Position numbers and translations under genes: made by a program
Shown here: piece by piece, positions 13,121 to 19,449 of the stretch
How positions within the stretch are numbered: the stretch's first letter is position 1
Layout of the letters: every line of letters begins with the position of its first letter
Notes under the pieces: generated by a model
Seen by the model: the letters and a program-made list of their open reading frames with translations, nothing else
Database searches by the model: none
Told to the model about the DNA's origin: nothing
Source of the DNA: a virus
Reading direction: 5' to 3' (one strand)
Virus record (IMG/VR): IMGVR_UViG_3300026534_000010
Coordinates: 1-22,830 of that record
DNA length: 22,830 nucleotides

Positions 13121-14043
13121 TGAGCCGCTTTGACGCCATAGACTTGAGCCGCCTGCCGCCGCCCGCCGTGGTGGAGGAGATCGACTGGCGCGCCATCCGC
13201 AACGACATGCTGGATGATTTCCTGGCCCGCATTCGCGAGGCCGGACAGGAAGACTATGCGGCGCTGGAAAGCGATCCGGCGGTGAAGCTCATCGAGGCCG
13301 CCGCCATCCGCGAGATGTTGCTGCGCCAGCGCGTCAATGACGCGGCGCAGGCGGTGATGCTGGCGCGCTCCACGGGGGCTGACCTGGATCACCTCGGCGC
13401 AATTTACGGCGTGGCGCGCCAGGTGCTGGATGAGGGCGACCCGGATGCCACGCCGCCGGTGCCGCCCACCCACGAGCCGGACGACGAATATCGCCGCCGC
13501 ATCCAGCTGGCGGTGGAGGCATTTTCGACCTGCGGGCCGCAGGGCGCATACATCTATCATGCATTGGCCGCCGATCCACGGGTGCGCGACGCGCAGGCCT
13601 ATGGCCCGGATGACGGGCTGGGGCTGACGCCGGCGCAGGTGCTGGTGGTGGTGCTCTCGCGCGAGGGTGATGGCAGCGCCCCGGCAGACCTAGTGGCGGC
13701 GGTGCGCGACTACATCAGTGCGGACGAGCGCAGGCCACTGGCCGACCAGGTGATGGTGCAGGCGGCGGAGATCATCACTTACGAGATCACGGCGACGCTG
13801 ACCGTGCTGCCGGGCGCCGACCCGGCGGTGGTGGAGGCCGCGGCACGAGCAGCGCTGCAGCGCTACGCAGAGGAGCGGCATCGGATTGGCCTCTCCGTGG
13901 ACACGAGCTTTGTGCATGCGGCCCTGGCGCAGCCGGGGGTGGAGCGGGTGAGCCTGCGCGCGCCAGCGGCGGACATCGAGATCAGCCCTGTGCAGGCGGC
14001 GTATTGCACGGCCATCAATATCACGCTGGAGCAGGCGGCATGA
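13120..14043 (+). CDS. J: Baseplate wedge protein J (P2 gpJ)
   Basis: A 307-residue Baseplate_J protein. Typical segments are FDAIDLSRLPPPAVVEEIDW, LLRQRVNDAAQAVMLARSTGADLDHLGAIYGV, EPDDEYRRRIQLAVEAFSTCGPQGAYIYHA, VLVVVLSREGDG and PLADQVMVQAAEIITYEITA. J forms the outer wedge of the baseplate with W and I and links the core to the fibres. Length is usual for P2-type J (about 300). It overlaps W and I by one and four bases, which keeps the wedge proteins coupled. Confidence 0.95.
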   Translation: MSRFDAIDLSRLPPPAVVEEIDWRAIRNDMLDDFLARIREAGQEDYAALESDPAVKLIEAAAIREMLLRQRVNDAAQAVMLARSTGADLDHLGAIYGVARQVLDEGDPDATPPVPPTHEPDDEYRRRIQLAVEAFSTCGPQGAYIYHALAADPRVRDAQAYGPDDGLGLTPAQVLVVVLSREGDGSAPADLVAAVRDYISADERRPLADQVMVQAAEIITYEITATLTVLPGADPAVVEAAARAALQRYAEERHRIGLSVDTSFVHAALAQPGVERVSLRAPAADIEISPVQAAYCTAINITLEQAA

Positions 14044-14771
14044 GCAGCACCGTGAAATCCCTGCTGCCGGCCAATGCCACGGCACTGGAGCGCGCCCTCG
14101 AGGCCGCGCAGGCGCGGCTGGGCAACGTGCCGGTGCCGGTGGATCAGCTCTGGGATCCCTGGCGCTGCCCTGCCGAGCTGCTGCCGTGGCTGGCCTGGGC
14201 TTGGTCAGTGGATGAGTGGGATCCGGAATGGCCGGAGGAGGTCAAGCGGCGGGTGATCGCCGCCGCACCGGAGGTGCACCGGCGCAAAGGGACGCGCGCG
14301 GCGGTGGAGCAGGCATTGCGGGCCATCGGCGTGGTGGCCGACATCGTGGAGTGGTGGCAGCGCCAGCCCGCGGGCGTGCCTGGCACATTTTCGGTCACGG
14401 CCTGGGTCAACGAGCAGCTCGCCGCCGGTGGCGCGGTGCTGACGGACAAGGTGCAGCGGCAGATTGATACCGTTATCCGCTGCACCAAGCCGGTGAGCCG
14501 TGCCTATGACCTGATGGTGGGCGTGCTCTTCGGTCTGCGCGCTGGCGCCGCCGCCGTGCAGCGGGCGGTGGAGTGCGAGCGGCGGCTGGTGGCGACCAGC
14601 GTGCCGCCGGTGGTGGAGCACATGGGCACGGTGGCCATCAGCCGGCAGATCGAGATGGAGCGGCAGGCGGTGGCGGCGGAGGTGCCAGCCACCACCGGGC
14701 GGATGGGCGTGGCGGCGCTGCTGCGCGGCATCGAGGTGGATCGCCGCACGCTAATGACGGAGGTGAGATGA
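14040..14771 (+). CDS. I: Tail protein I (P2 gpI, baseplate wedge) with C-terminal 27-residue repeats
   Basis: A 243-residue protein. Residues 1-165 are the Tail_P2_I domain: SLLPANATALERALEAAQARL, DQLWDPWRCPAELLPWLAWAWSVDEWD, RRVIAAAPEVHRRKGTRAAVEQAL. P2 gpI (about 180 residues) is a wedge protein at the fibre attachment site. Here residues 175-243 are an extension made of two full repeats and one partial repeat with an exact 27-residue period, each starting R-x-(V/I)-E-x-(E/D)-R. The start overlaps J by ATGA. Confidence 0.94.
   Translation: MSSTVKSLLPANATALERALEAAQARLGNVPVPVDQLWDPWRCPAELLPWLAWAWSVDEWDPEWPEEVKRRVIAAAPEVHRRKGTRAAVEQALRAIGVVADIVEWWQRQPAGVPGTFSVTAWVNEQLAAGGAVLTDKVQRQIDTVIRCTKPVSRAYDLMVGVLFGLRAGAAAVQRAVECERRLVATSVPPVVEHMGTVAISRQIEMERQAVAAEVPATTGRMGVAALLRGIEVDRRTLMTEVR
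14562..14768 (+). repeat. 81-base coding repeat (27 residues, 2.6 copies) in gene I
   Basis: Units begin at 14562, 14643 and 14724, exactly 81 bases apart. Aligned positions conserve R at 1, E at 4, E or D at 6, R at 7, V and P around 14-15, and M-G at 21-22. The nucleotide sequences have diverged, so this is an old duplication kept at protein level. The third copy is cut short by the stop codon. Confidence 0.8.
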
Positions 14772-14772
14772 G

Positions 14773-15474
14773 ATGACAGCCCTGAATGCCGTGATCACCA
14801 GATCAGGCCTGCAATACATGCGCGATCGCATGCACAGCGACAATCGCCCGGTGATCAGCCACATCGCCGTGGGCGATGCATCGCCCTATCGTGCAAGCGC
14901 CACCCAGACGGCGCTGCGCCATGAGCGCGCGCGGATCGGCATCGCCGGCTTCAAGACGCCGGCGATCAACATCCTGCACATCACCGCGCTCTACGACGAC
15001 CCGCAGGCGCAGCACGAGATCACCGAGGTCGGCCTTTTGGCCGATGACGGCACGCTGCTGGCCATCTTCGCCGCCCCGCAGATCAACCTGGGCTGGAAAT
15101 CCCAGCAGGTGCCGCGCCTGCTGGCCTACGACTGGATCATCGATGCCTGGGATCTCACCCAGGTGCAAATCACCGTGGCCGAGCCGGAGCTGGCGCTTTT
15201 CTTCGGCGAAGAGATCGCCGCGCTGGCGGCGACGGACATGACCGCCATGCGGCTGCTGCTGCAGCACCGCCAGCGCATTGCCGATCTGGAGCGGCAGGTG
15301 GCCGCCCAGCAGGCAGCGCTGGCGCGCGCCGCCGACGAGCGGGCACAGATGCGCCGCGACATCGCCGCCCTCACCACCGCGCTGACCGAGCAGCTGGGGC
15401 TGATCGTGGCCACCGACGCGCTGGCCACCAGCACCGCCACGCAGCTGCTGCAGCATGAGATCACCGAGCACTGA
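14773..15474 (+). CDS. Tail fibre N-terminal/collar protein (P2 gpH-like, DUF3751) with coiled-coil end
   Basis: A 233-residue protein. Residues 1-150 are the phage tail-collar fibre domain that attaches P2-type fibres to the baseplate: AVITRSGLQYMRDRM, ISHIAVGDASPYR, EITEVGLLADDGTLLAIFAAP. The remainder is coiled coil (HRQRIADLERQVAAQQAALARAADERAQMRRDIAAL) and there is no receptor-binding tip. P2 H is about 670 residues, so this is a short fibre stem. It is likely extended by the product of the next gene. Start ATG 14773 lies one base after the I stop. Confidence 0.9.
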   Translation: MTALNAVITRSGLQYMRDRMHSDNRPVISHIAVGDASPYRASATQTALRHERARIGIAGFKTPAINILHITALYDDPQAQHEITEVGLLADDGTLLAIFAAPQINLGWKSQQVPRLLAYDWIIDAWDLTQVQITVAEPELALFFGEEIAALAATDMTAMRLLLQHRQRIADLERQVAAQQAALARAADERAQMRRDIAALTTALTEQLGLIVATDALATSTATQLLQHEITEH

Positions 15475-15491
15475 TCAGAGGAGACGAGATC

Positions 15492-16199
15492 ATGAGCCTG
15501 ACTACCGAGATCACCGGCCTGACCAGCGAGGTGCGACAGCTGGTCAACACGGTCGCCGCCCAGGACGACCTGGTGCGCGACAAAATCGCACAGCTGGCGG
15601 CGATGGTGCCAAATACAGCACGCCTGCTCTACGTGGATGGTGCTCAGGGCAGCGATAATAATGACGGCCTGACAGCTGCCACGGCGCTGGCCACGTATGA
15701 TGAGGCGCTGCGCCGGCAGCCGCCCGGAGGCCTATTGGAAGTCCGCCTGCTGACGGACGTCGGCCAGGCCGAGCGGCAGCCGCTCACAGCGCAGCTCGTC
15801 CGCACCATAGGGTGGGATGCGGTGGCAAAAACGTATGCGCGCCGCACACTCACCCCTGCGTCCGTGGCTGACAATCGCTCGGACTCCATTGCCGCCGTGT
15901 GGTCGCACGGTGGTGGTATATATTGGCTGAGGGATGTTGACATCTCGCTGCCGGCAATACAGCCAAGCATCGTGGAGACGTCGTATTTCGACGGCTGGCG
16001 CGCTGGCCACATCGTCGTCGCGGAGGCATCGATATCGTCTGGCGGATCATACTTGATTCAACGGCGGTTTGGCCCGGCATCCGCATTTTTCAGCAATGTG
16101 CAATTTGCCGGCATGGACGGCCTGAAATTCAAGAATGTGCCGGCGGGAACAGACCCCAACGCAGACCGCTGGATCACCACCAACATCACCCAAAATTGA
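15492..16199 (+). CDS. Second fibre/spike protein, putative beta-helix tip (receptor binding)
   Basis: A 235-residue protein with ribosome site AGAGGAGA at 15477-15484. Residues 1-40 are coiled coil (ITGLTSEVRQLVNTVAAQDDLV). Then comes LLYVDGAQGSDNNDGLTAATALATYDEAL, the usual entry to right-handed beta-helix (pectate-lyase-like) tailspikes, followed by strand- and aromatic-rich sequence (GGGIYWLRDVDISL, ETSYFDGWRAGHIVV). It is a good candidate for the distal part that touches the host surface. Its codon use and GC are lower than its neighbours (for example the ATATATATTGG block near 15917), as expected for a frequently exchanged tip. No catalytic residues can be named. Confidence 0.72.
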   Translation: MSLTTEITGLTSEVRQLVNTVAAQDDLVRDKIAQLAAMVPNTARLLYVDGAQGSDNNDGLTAATALATYDEALRRQPPGGLLEVRLLTDVGQAERQPLTAQLVRTIGWDAVAKTYARRTLTPASVADNRSDSIAAVWSHGGGIYWLRDVDISLPAIQPSIVETSYFDGWRAGHIVVAEASISSGGSYLIQRRFGPASAFFSNVQFAGMDGLKFKNVPAGTDPNADRWITTNITQN

Positions 16200-16210
16200 T
16201 GGAGATGAGC

Positions 16211-16711
16211 ATGGATACCACCCTGACCATCACCCACGAAGGCCGCACCTATGTGGCCATGACGCCGGAGCAGCTGACCGAGGCCGGCGTGCCGGCGGAG
16301 GTCATCCAGCAGGCGCTGGATGCGCAGATCATCCACCAGGCGGAGCAGCAGATCGATGCGGTGGCTGATCGCATTTTCACCGCCTCCGCCAGCCGCGCGG
16401 CGCGCTACGAGGGCAAGCTGCGCGAGGCGCTGCAATACCACGAGGCAGGCAACCCCACCACCAAGGCCGCGAAGGCTGAATATCCCATGCTGGCGGCGGA
16501 AAGCGCAGCGCGCGGCATCAGCATGAAGCAGATGGCGGACGCCATCCTGCAAGCCGCCGCCCGCTATCGTGACTTCGCCGCACTGGCCGAGGCCAAGCGC
16601 GCGCAGCTCAAGGTGGACGTGCCCGCCGCTGCCGATGAGGCCGCCAAGCAGGCCACCGCCGCCGCCATCGTCGCCGAGGTGCAGCAGGCCGCGCAGGCAT
16701 TGCAGCAGTGA
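16211..16711 (+). CDS. Fibre-associated helical protein, possible tail fibre assembly factor
   Basis: A 166-residue protein. Of several in-frame starts (16199, 16205, 16211), ATG 16211 has GGAG at the best distance. It begins with a short strand unit (TLTITHEGRTYVAMTPEQLTEAGVP), then continues as alanine-rich helices: RAARYEGKLREALQYHEAGN, YPMLAAESAARGISMKQMADAIL, and a terminal coiled coil. The middle resembles C-terminal parts of small proteins coded after fibre genes in Mu- and P2-like phages. Position suggests a chaperone for fibre trimerisation or attachment. This is inferred; no Caudo_TAP motif can be pointed to. Confidence 0.62.
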   Translation: MDTTLTITHEGRTYVAMTPEQLTEAGVPAEVIQQALDAQIIHQAEQQIDAVADRIFTASASRAARYEGKLREALQYHEAGNPTTKAAKAEYPMLAAESAARGISMKQMADAILQAAARYRDFAALAEAKRAQLKVDVPAAADEAAKQATAAAIVAEVQQAAQALQQ

Positions 16712-16725
16712 TGAGGTAGTGGCCG

Positions 16726-17229
16726 ATGCCAGCCTATGCCGACATCCGCGCAGACATCCGCTCCGGCGACCTGCTCGCCTGGAGCGGGCGCAGCGTGGGC
16801 GCGCGGCTGATCCGCCACTGGACAGGCTCGGAGATCACCCACATCGGGCTGGCGTGGCGGGCCGGCGGGCGGTTGTTCACGCTGGAGGCACTGCCAGGCG
16901 TGGGCGTGCAGATGCGGCTGCTGAGCCACGCACTGCCCTGCTGGTGGCTGCCGGTGCGCGCGCCGGATTGGATGGCAGCGGAGGAATACGCGCTGGCCGA
17001 ACTTGGCCGCGGCTATTCATGGCTGGACGCCATCCGCGCCGGGCTGGGGCTGGAGCCGCAGCGCTTCAACGGCGCGCAGTGCGCCGAATACGTGCGCGAG
17101 GTCTATGCCCGCGCCGGGCTTCACTGGGCGCAGCGCCTGCCGGCGCTGCCGGTGGCCCTGGTGCACGAGGTGGAACGCATGCTGGGTGCGCCGCGCACCT
17201 GGCTGAACAAGGAGAAAGCACATGCCTGA
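16726..17229 (+). CDS. YiiX/YebB-like permuted papain-fold hydrolase (NlpC/P60 superfamily)
   Basis: A 167-residue protein. The pattern fits circularly permuted NlpC/P60 enzymes (YiiX/DUF830 type): GDLLAWSG, the histidine in TGSEITHIGLAW (H39), an acidic residue in FTLEAL (E54), and the late nucleophile cysteine in GAQCAEYVREVYARAG (C119). Such enzymes cut amide or thioester bonds; in phages a peptidoglycan target is plausible but not shown. There is no signal peptide. It lies between fibre and sheath genes with ribosome site GATGAGG, and its stop overlaps the FI start. Virion-associated wall opening or a host-directed role are both possible. Confidence 0.78.
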   Translation: MPAYADIRADIRSGDLLAWSGRSVGARLIRHWTGSEITHIGLAWRAGGRLFTLEALPGVGVQMRLLSHALPCWWLPVRAPDWMAAEEYALAELGRGYSWLDAIRAGLGLEPQRFNGAQCAEYVREVYARAGLHWAQRLPALPVALVHEVERMLGAPRTWLNKEKAHA

Positions 17230-18421
17230 ACAGTTTCTGCACGGCGTTGAGGTCGTCGAGGTGGATGACGGCATCCGTCCCATTCGCACGGTGAAAAGCT
17301 CCATCATCGGCGTCATCGGCACCGCCCCTGATGCCGATGCCGCGGCTTTTCCGCTGAACGAGCCGGTGCTGGTGTTCGGCCCGCGGCAGGCGCAGGCGCT
17401 TGGCAGCACCGGCACCCTGCCAGCGGCGATGGATGACATCTATGACCAGGGCGGCGCGCTGGTGGTGGTGGTGCGCATCGAGGAGGGCGCGGACATCAAT
17501 GCCACGCTCACCAACGCGGTAGGCGATGCGGTGCAGATGAGCGGCGTGCACGCCTTCCTGGCCGCCGAGACCAGGGTGAAGGTAACCCCGCGCATCATCG
17601 TGGCGCCGGGGCTGACCAGCCAGCGCCCGAACGGCCAGGCCAACCCGGTGGTGGCGGAGCTGGCGGGCATCCTGCCGCGGCTGCGCGCCGTGGCCTTTGT
17701 CGATGGGCCCTCCACCACCTTTGCCGATGCCGTGGCCTACCGGCAGGATGTCGGCTCTGACCGCATCATGGTCATCGACCCGCACGTGCTGGTGTGGGAT
17801 GCCGCTTCCAACGCGCCGGTGGCGCGCCCGGCATCCGCCCGGTTCGCCGGGCGGCAGGCGCAGCTGGACAACGATCGCGGCTTCTGGTGGAGCGTCTCCA
17901 ACCAGCCGCTGGCCGGCGTCATCGGCCTGGCGCGGCCCATCAGCTTCAACATCTCGGATACCAACTCCGAGGCCAACCAGCTGAACGAGAACGCGGTCAG
18001 CACCGTCATCCATGCCGACGGCTACCGCACCTGGGGCAACCGCTCCACCACCAACGACCCGATGTGGGCCTTCCTGAGCGTGCGGCGCACCGCCGACATG
18101 GTCTACGAGAGCGTGGAGCAGGCCTTCCGCTGGGCCATGGACAGGCCCATCTCGGCCAATCTCATCGAGGACATCGCCGAAAGCGTGAACCTGTATCTGG
18201 CGCACCTGAAGAGTGTTGGCGCCATTCTCGGCGGCAAGGCGTGGCTGGATCCGGAGCTGAACACCAAGGATCAGCTGATGGCCGGCAAGCTCACCATCGA
18301 TTTTGACATCGAACCGCCGGCGCCGATGGAGCACCTGATCTTCAGGGCGCACCGCAACGCTGGCTACTACACCGAGCTGGTGGACGAGGTGGCGCGCGAG
18401 ATCGCCAGCTCCGCCGCCTGA
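17222..18421 (+). CDS. FI: Contractile tail sheath protein FI (P2 gpFI)
   Basis: A 399-residue sheath protein with AAGGAG at 17209-17214. Hallmarks are FLHGVEVVEVDDGIRPIRTVKSSIIGVIGTAP at the N-terminus, VPRIIVAPG-type segment with PVVAELAGILPRLRAVAFVDGP, NIMVIDPHV-like RIMVIDPHVLVWD, and the conserved C-terminal domain YRTWGNRSTTNDPMWAFLSVRRTADMVYESVEQAF, plus the final strands ISFNISD and LTIDFDIEPPAPMEHL. Copies stack around the tube and contract to drive it through the envelope. Length is normal (P2 FI 396). Confidence 0.97.
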   Translation: MPEQFLHGVEVVEVDDGIRPIRTVKSSIIGVIGTAPDADAAAFPLNEPVLVFGPRQAQALGSTGTLPAAMDDIYDQGGALVVVVRIEEGADINATLTNAVGDAVQMSGVHAFLAAETRVKVTPRIIVAPGLTSQRPNGQANPVVAELAGILPRLRAVAFVDGPSTTFADAVAYRQDVGSDRIMVIDPHVLVWDAASNAPVARPASARFAGRQAQLDNDRGFWWSVSNQPLAGVIGLARPISFNISDTNSEANQLNENAVSTVIHADGYRTWGNRSTTNDPMWAFLSVRRTADMVYESVEQAFRWAMDRPISANLIEDIAESVNLYLAHLKSVGAILGGKAWLDPELNTKDQLMAGKLTIDFDIEPPAPMEHLIFRAHRNAGYYTELVDEVAREIASSAA

Positions 18422-18448
18422 TGGCCGCCTGACAAGGAGGAATGAGAC

Positions 18449-18958
18449 ATGCCTGCTGTAGAGAACGTGCTGCGCAACTTCACCATGTTTGCAGACGGCT
18501 GGGGCAAGATGGGCAACGTGGAGGAGCTTACCCTGCCGAAACTGAGCCTGAAGATGGAGGAATATCGCGGTGGCGGCATGGACGTGCCGGTGGACATCGA
18601 TCTGGGCATGGAGAAGATGGAGGCGGAGTTCACGCTGACCAGCTTCGATGCGCAGGTGCTCTCGCTGTTCGGCCTCGGCCCCGGCAACGACCGGCAGTTC
18701 ACCTTCCGCGGCTCGCTGGCCTCCGAGGATGGCACGAGGCGCGGTGTCATCGTGCGCATGTTCGGCCTGCTCTCGGAGGTGGATCCCGGCAACTGGAAGA
18801 CCGGCGAGAAGGCCGAGCTGAAGGGCAAGATCTCGCTGAAGGTCTACAAGCTGACGGTGGGAGAGCAGCTCATCCACCACATCGACGCCATGAACGGCAT
18901 CCGCATCATCAATGGCGCCGACGTGATGGCGGATGTGCGGGCGCACCTGGGCGTGTGA
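18449..18958 (+). CDS. FII: Tail tube protein FII (P2 gpFII)
   Basis: A 169-residue tube protein with a near-perfect ribosome site AAGGAGG at 18434-18440. It begins MPAVENVLRNFTMFADG and has VEELTLPKLSLKMEEYRGGGMDVPVDIDLGMEKMEAEFTL, and near the end KISLKVYKLTVGEQLIHHIDAMNGIRIINGADVMADVRAHLGV, all typical of P2 FII (172 residues). It polymerises as hexameric rings inside the sheath. The strong site and the 27-base gap after FI fit high, independent translation. Confidence 0.97.
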   Translation: MPAVENVLRNFTMFADGWGKMGNVEELTLPKLSLKMEEYRGGGMDVPVDIDLGMEKMEAEFTLTSFDAQVLSLFGLGPGNDRQFTFRGSLASEDGTRRGVIVRMFGLLSEVDPGNWKTGEKAELKGKISLKVYKLTVGEQLIHHIDAMNGIRIINGADVMADVRAHLGV

Positions 18959-18966
18959 GGTGAGCC

Positions 18967-19338
18967 ATGACCAGCCCGGTGAAAGAAGCGCTGAAAGAGG
19001 CCATCGAGGCGGCTTCGAAGGATGCGTCGAAGTCCGATGAAACGGTGCGCGAATGGCCCGTTACCATCACCCTGACGACGCCGGTGGAGGTGAACGGGCA
19101 GAAGGTGGACAAGCTCACCTTCCGCAGCCCGCGCGGGCGCGACTGGGTGCGGGCGGAGCAGGCCGGCGGCGGCAAGCTGGAGCGCATGCACGCGGTGCTG
19201 GCCTCGCTGGCCGAGGTGCCGGAGGAGGTGTTCCTGGAGCTGGATCATCGCGACCACCTGAAGTGCCTGGAGATCACGCGGGATTTTTTCTCGGCCTACG
19301 AGCTGGCCCTGCTCGACCCCGTGTCCTTGCTCTCGTGA
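18967..19338 (+). CDS. E: Tail assembly protein E (P2 gpE)
   Basis: A 123-residue protein: a polar N-terminus, then VTITLTTPVEVNGQKVDKLTFRSPRGRDW and a helical C-terminus KLERMHAVLASLAEVPEEVFLELDHRDHLKCLEITRDFF. This is the Phage_TAC_7 (tail assembly chaperone) domain. It lies between tube and tape measure genes, where long-tailed phages keep a chaperone pair made by frameshifting; the protein coats the tape measure before tube assembly and is not in the virion. The TTTTTTC slip site lies 48-54 bases before the stop. Confidence 0.93.
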   Translation: MTSPVKEALKEAIEAASKDASKSDETVREWPVTITLTTPVEVNGQKVDKLTFRSPRGRDWVRAEQAGGGKLERMHAVLASLAEVPEEVFLELDHRDHLKCLEITRDFFSAYELALLDPVSLLS

Positions 19339-19445
19339 GCGTGGCGCTGGGCTGGGGGCCGGCGGATTTCGAGGCCGCCGAGCTGATGAGCCTGGGCGAG
19401 GTCATCGAGGAAGCCATCCGCCTGAAGACGCCGCCGGAGCAGTAG
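18967..19445 (+). CDS. E': Frameshift product E+E' (-1 frame), tail assembly chaperone
   Basis: If ribosomes slip back one base at T-TTT-TTC (19284-19290), the E frame continues from 19290 to TAG 19443-19445. This gives about 159 residues, 108 from E plus 51 from E'. The E' end reads SVALGWGPADFEAAELMSLGEVIEEAIRLK, which matches the small GpE' (Phage_P2_GpE) domain. That frame has no useful start of its own, and P2 itself makes E+E' from T TTT TTG at the same place. The extension is expected to recruit the tape measure or tube protein. Confidence 0.88.
19284..19290 (+). promoter_or_regulatory. Slippery heptamer T TTT TTC for -1 frameshifting in E
   Basis: In the E frame the codons are GAT TTT TTC, so the heptamer reads U UUU UUC, a classical X XXY YYZ -1 slip site. 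The overlapping -1 frame is open from here to 19445. No similarly placed T-run exists in the nearby GC-rich sequence. Confidence 0.85.
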
Positions 19446-19449
19446 CATC

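Noticed and set aside
12214-13560. Minus-strand open frame of 448 codons over V, W and J
   Set aside because: Shadow of well-supported baseplate genes; no start signal and no recognisable domain.
18413-18432. Nine-base direct repeat GCCGCCTGA at the end of the sheath gene
   Set aside because: Short and explained by GC-rich codons plus a stop; no second in-frame stop or functional meaning is apparent.
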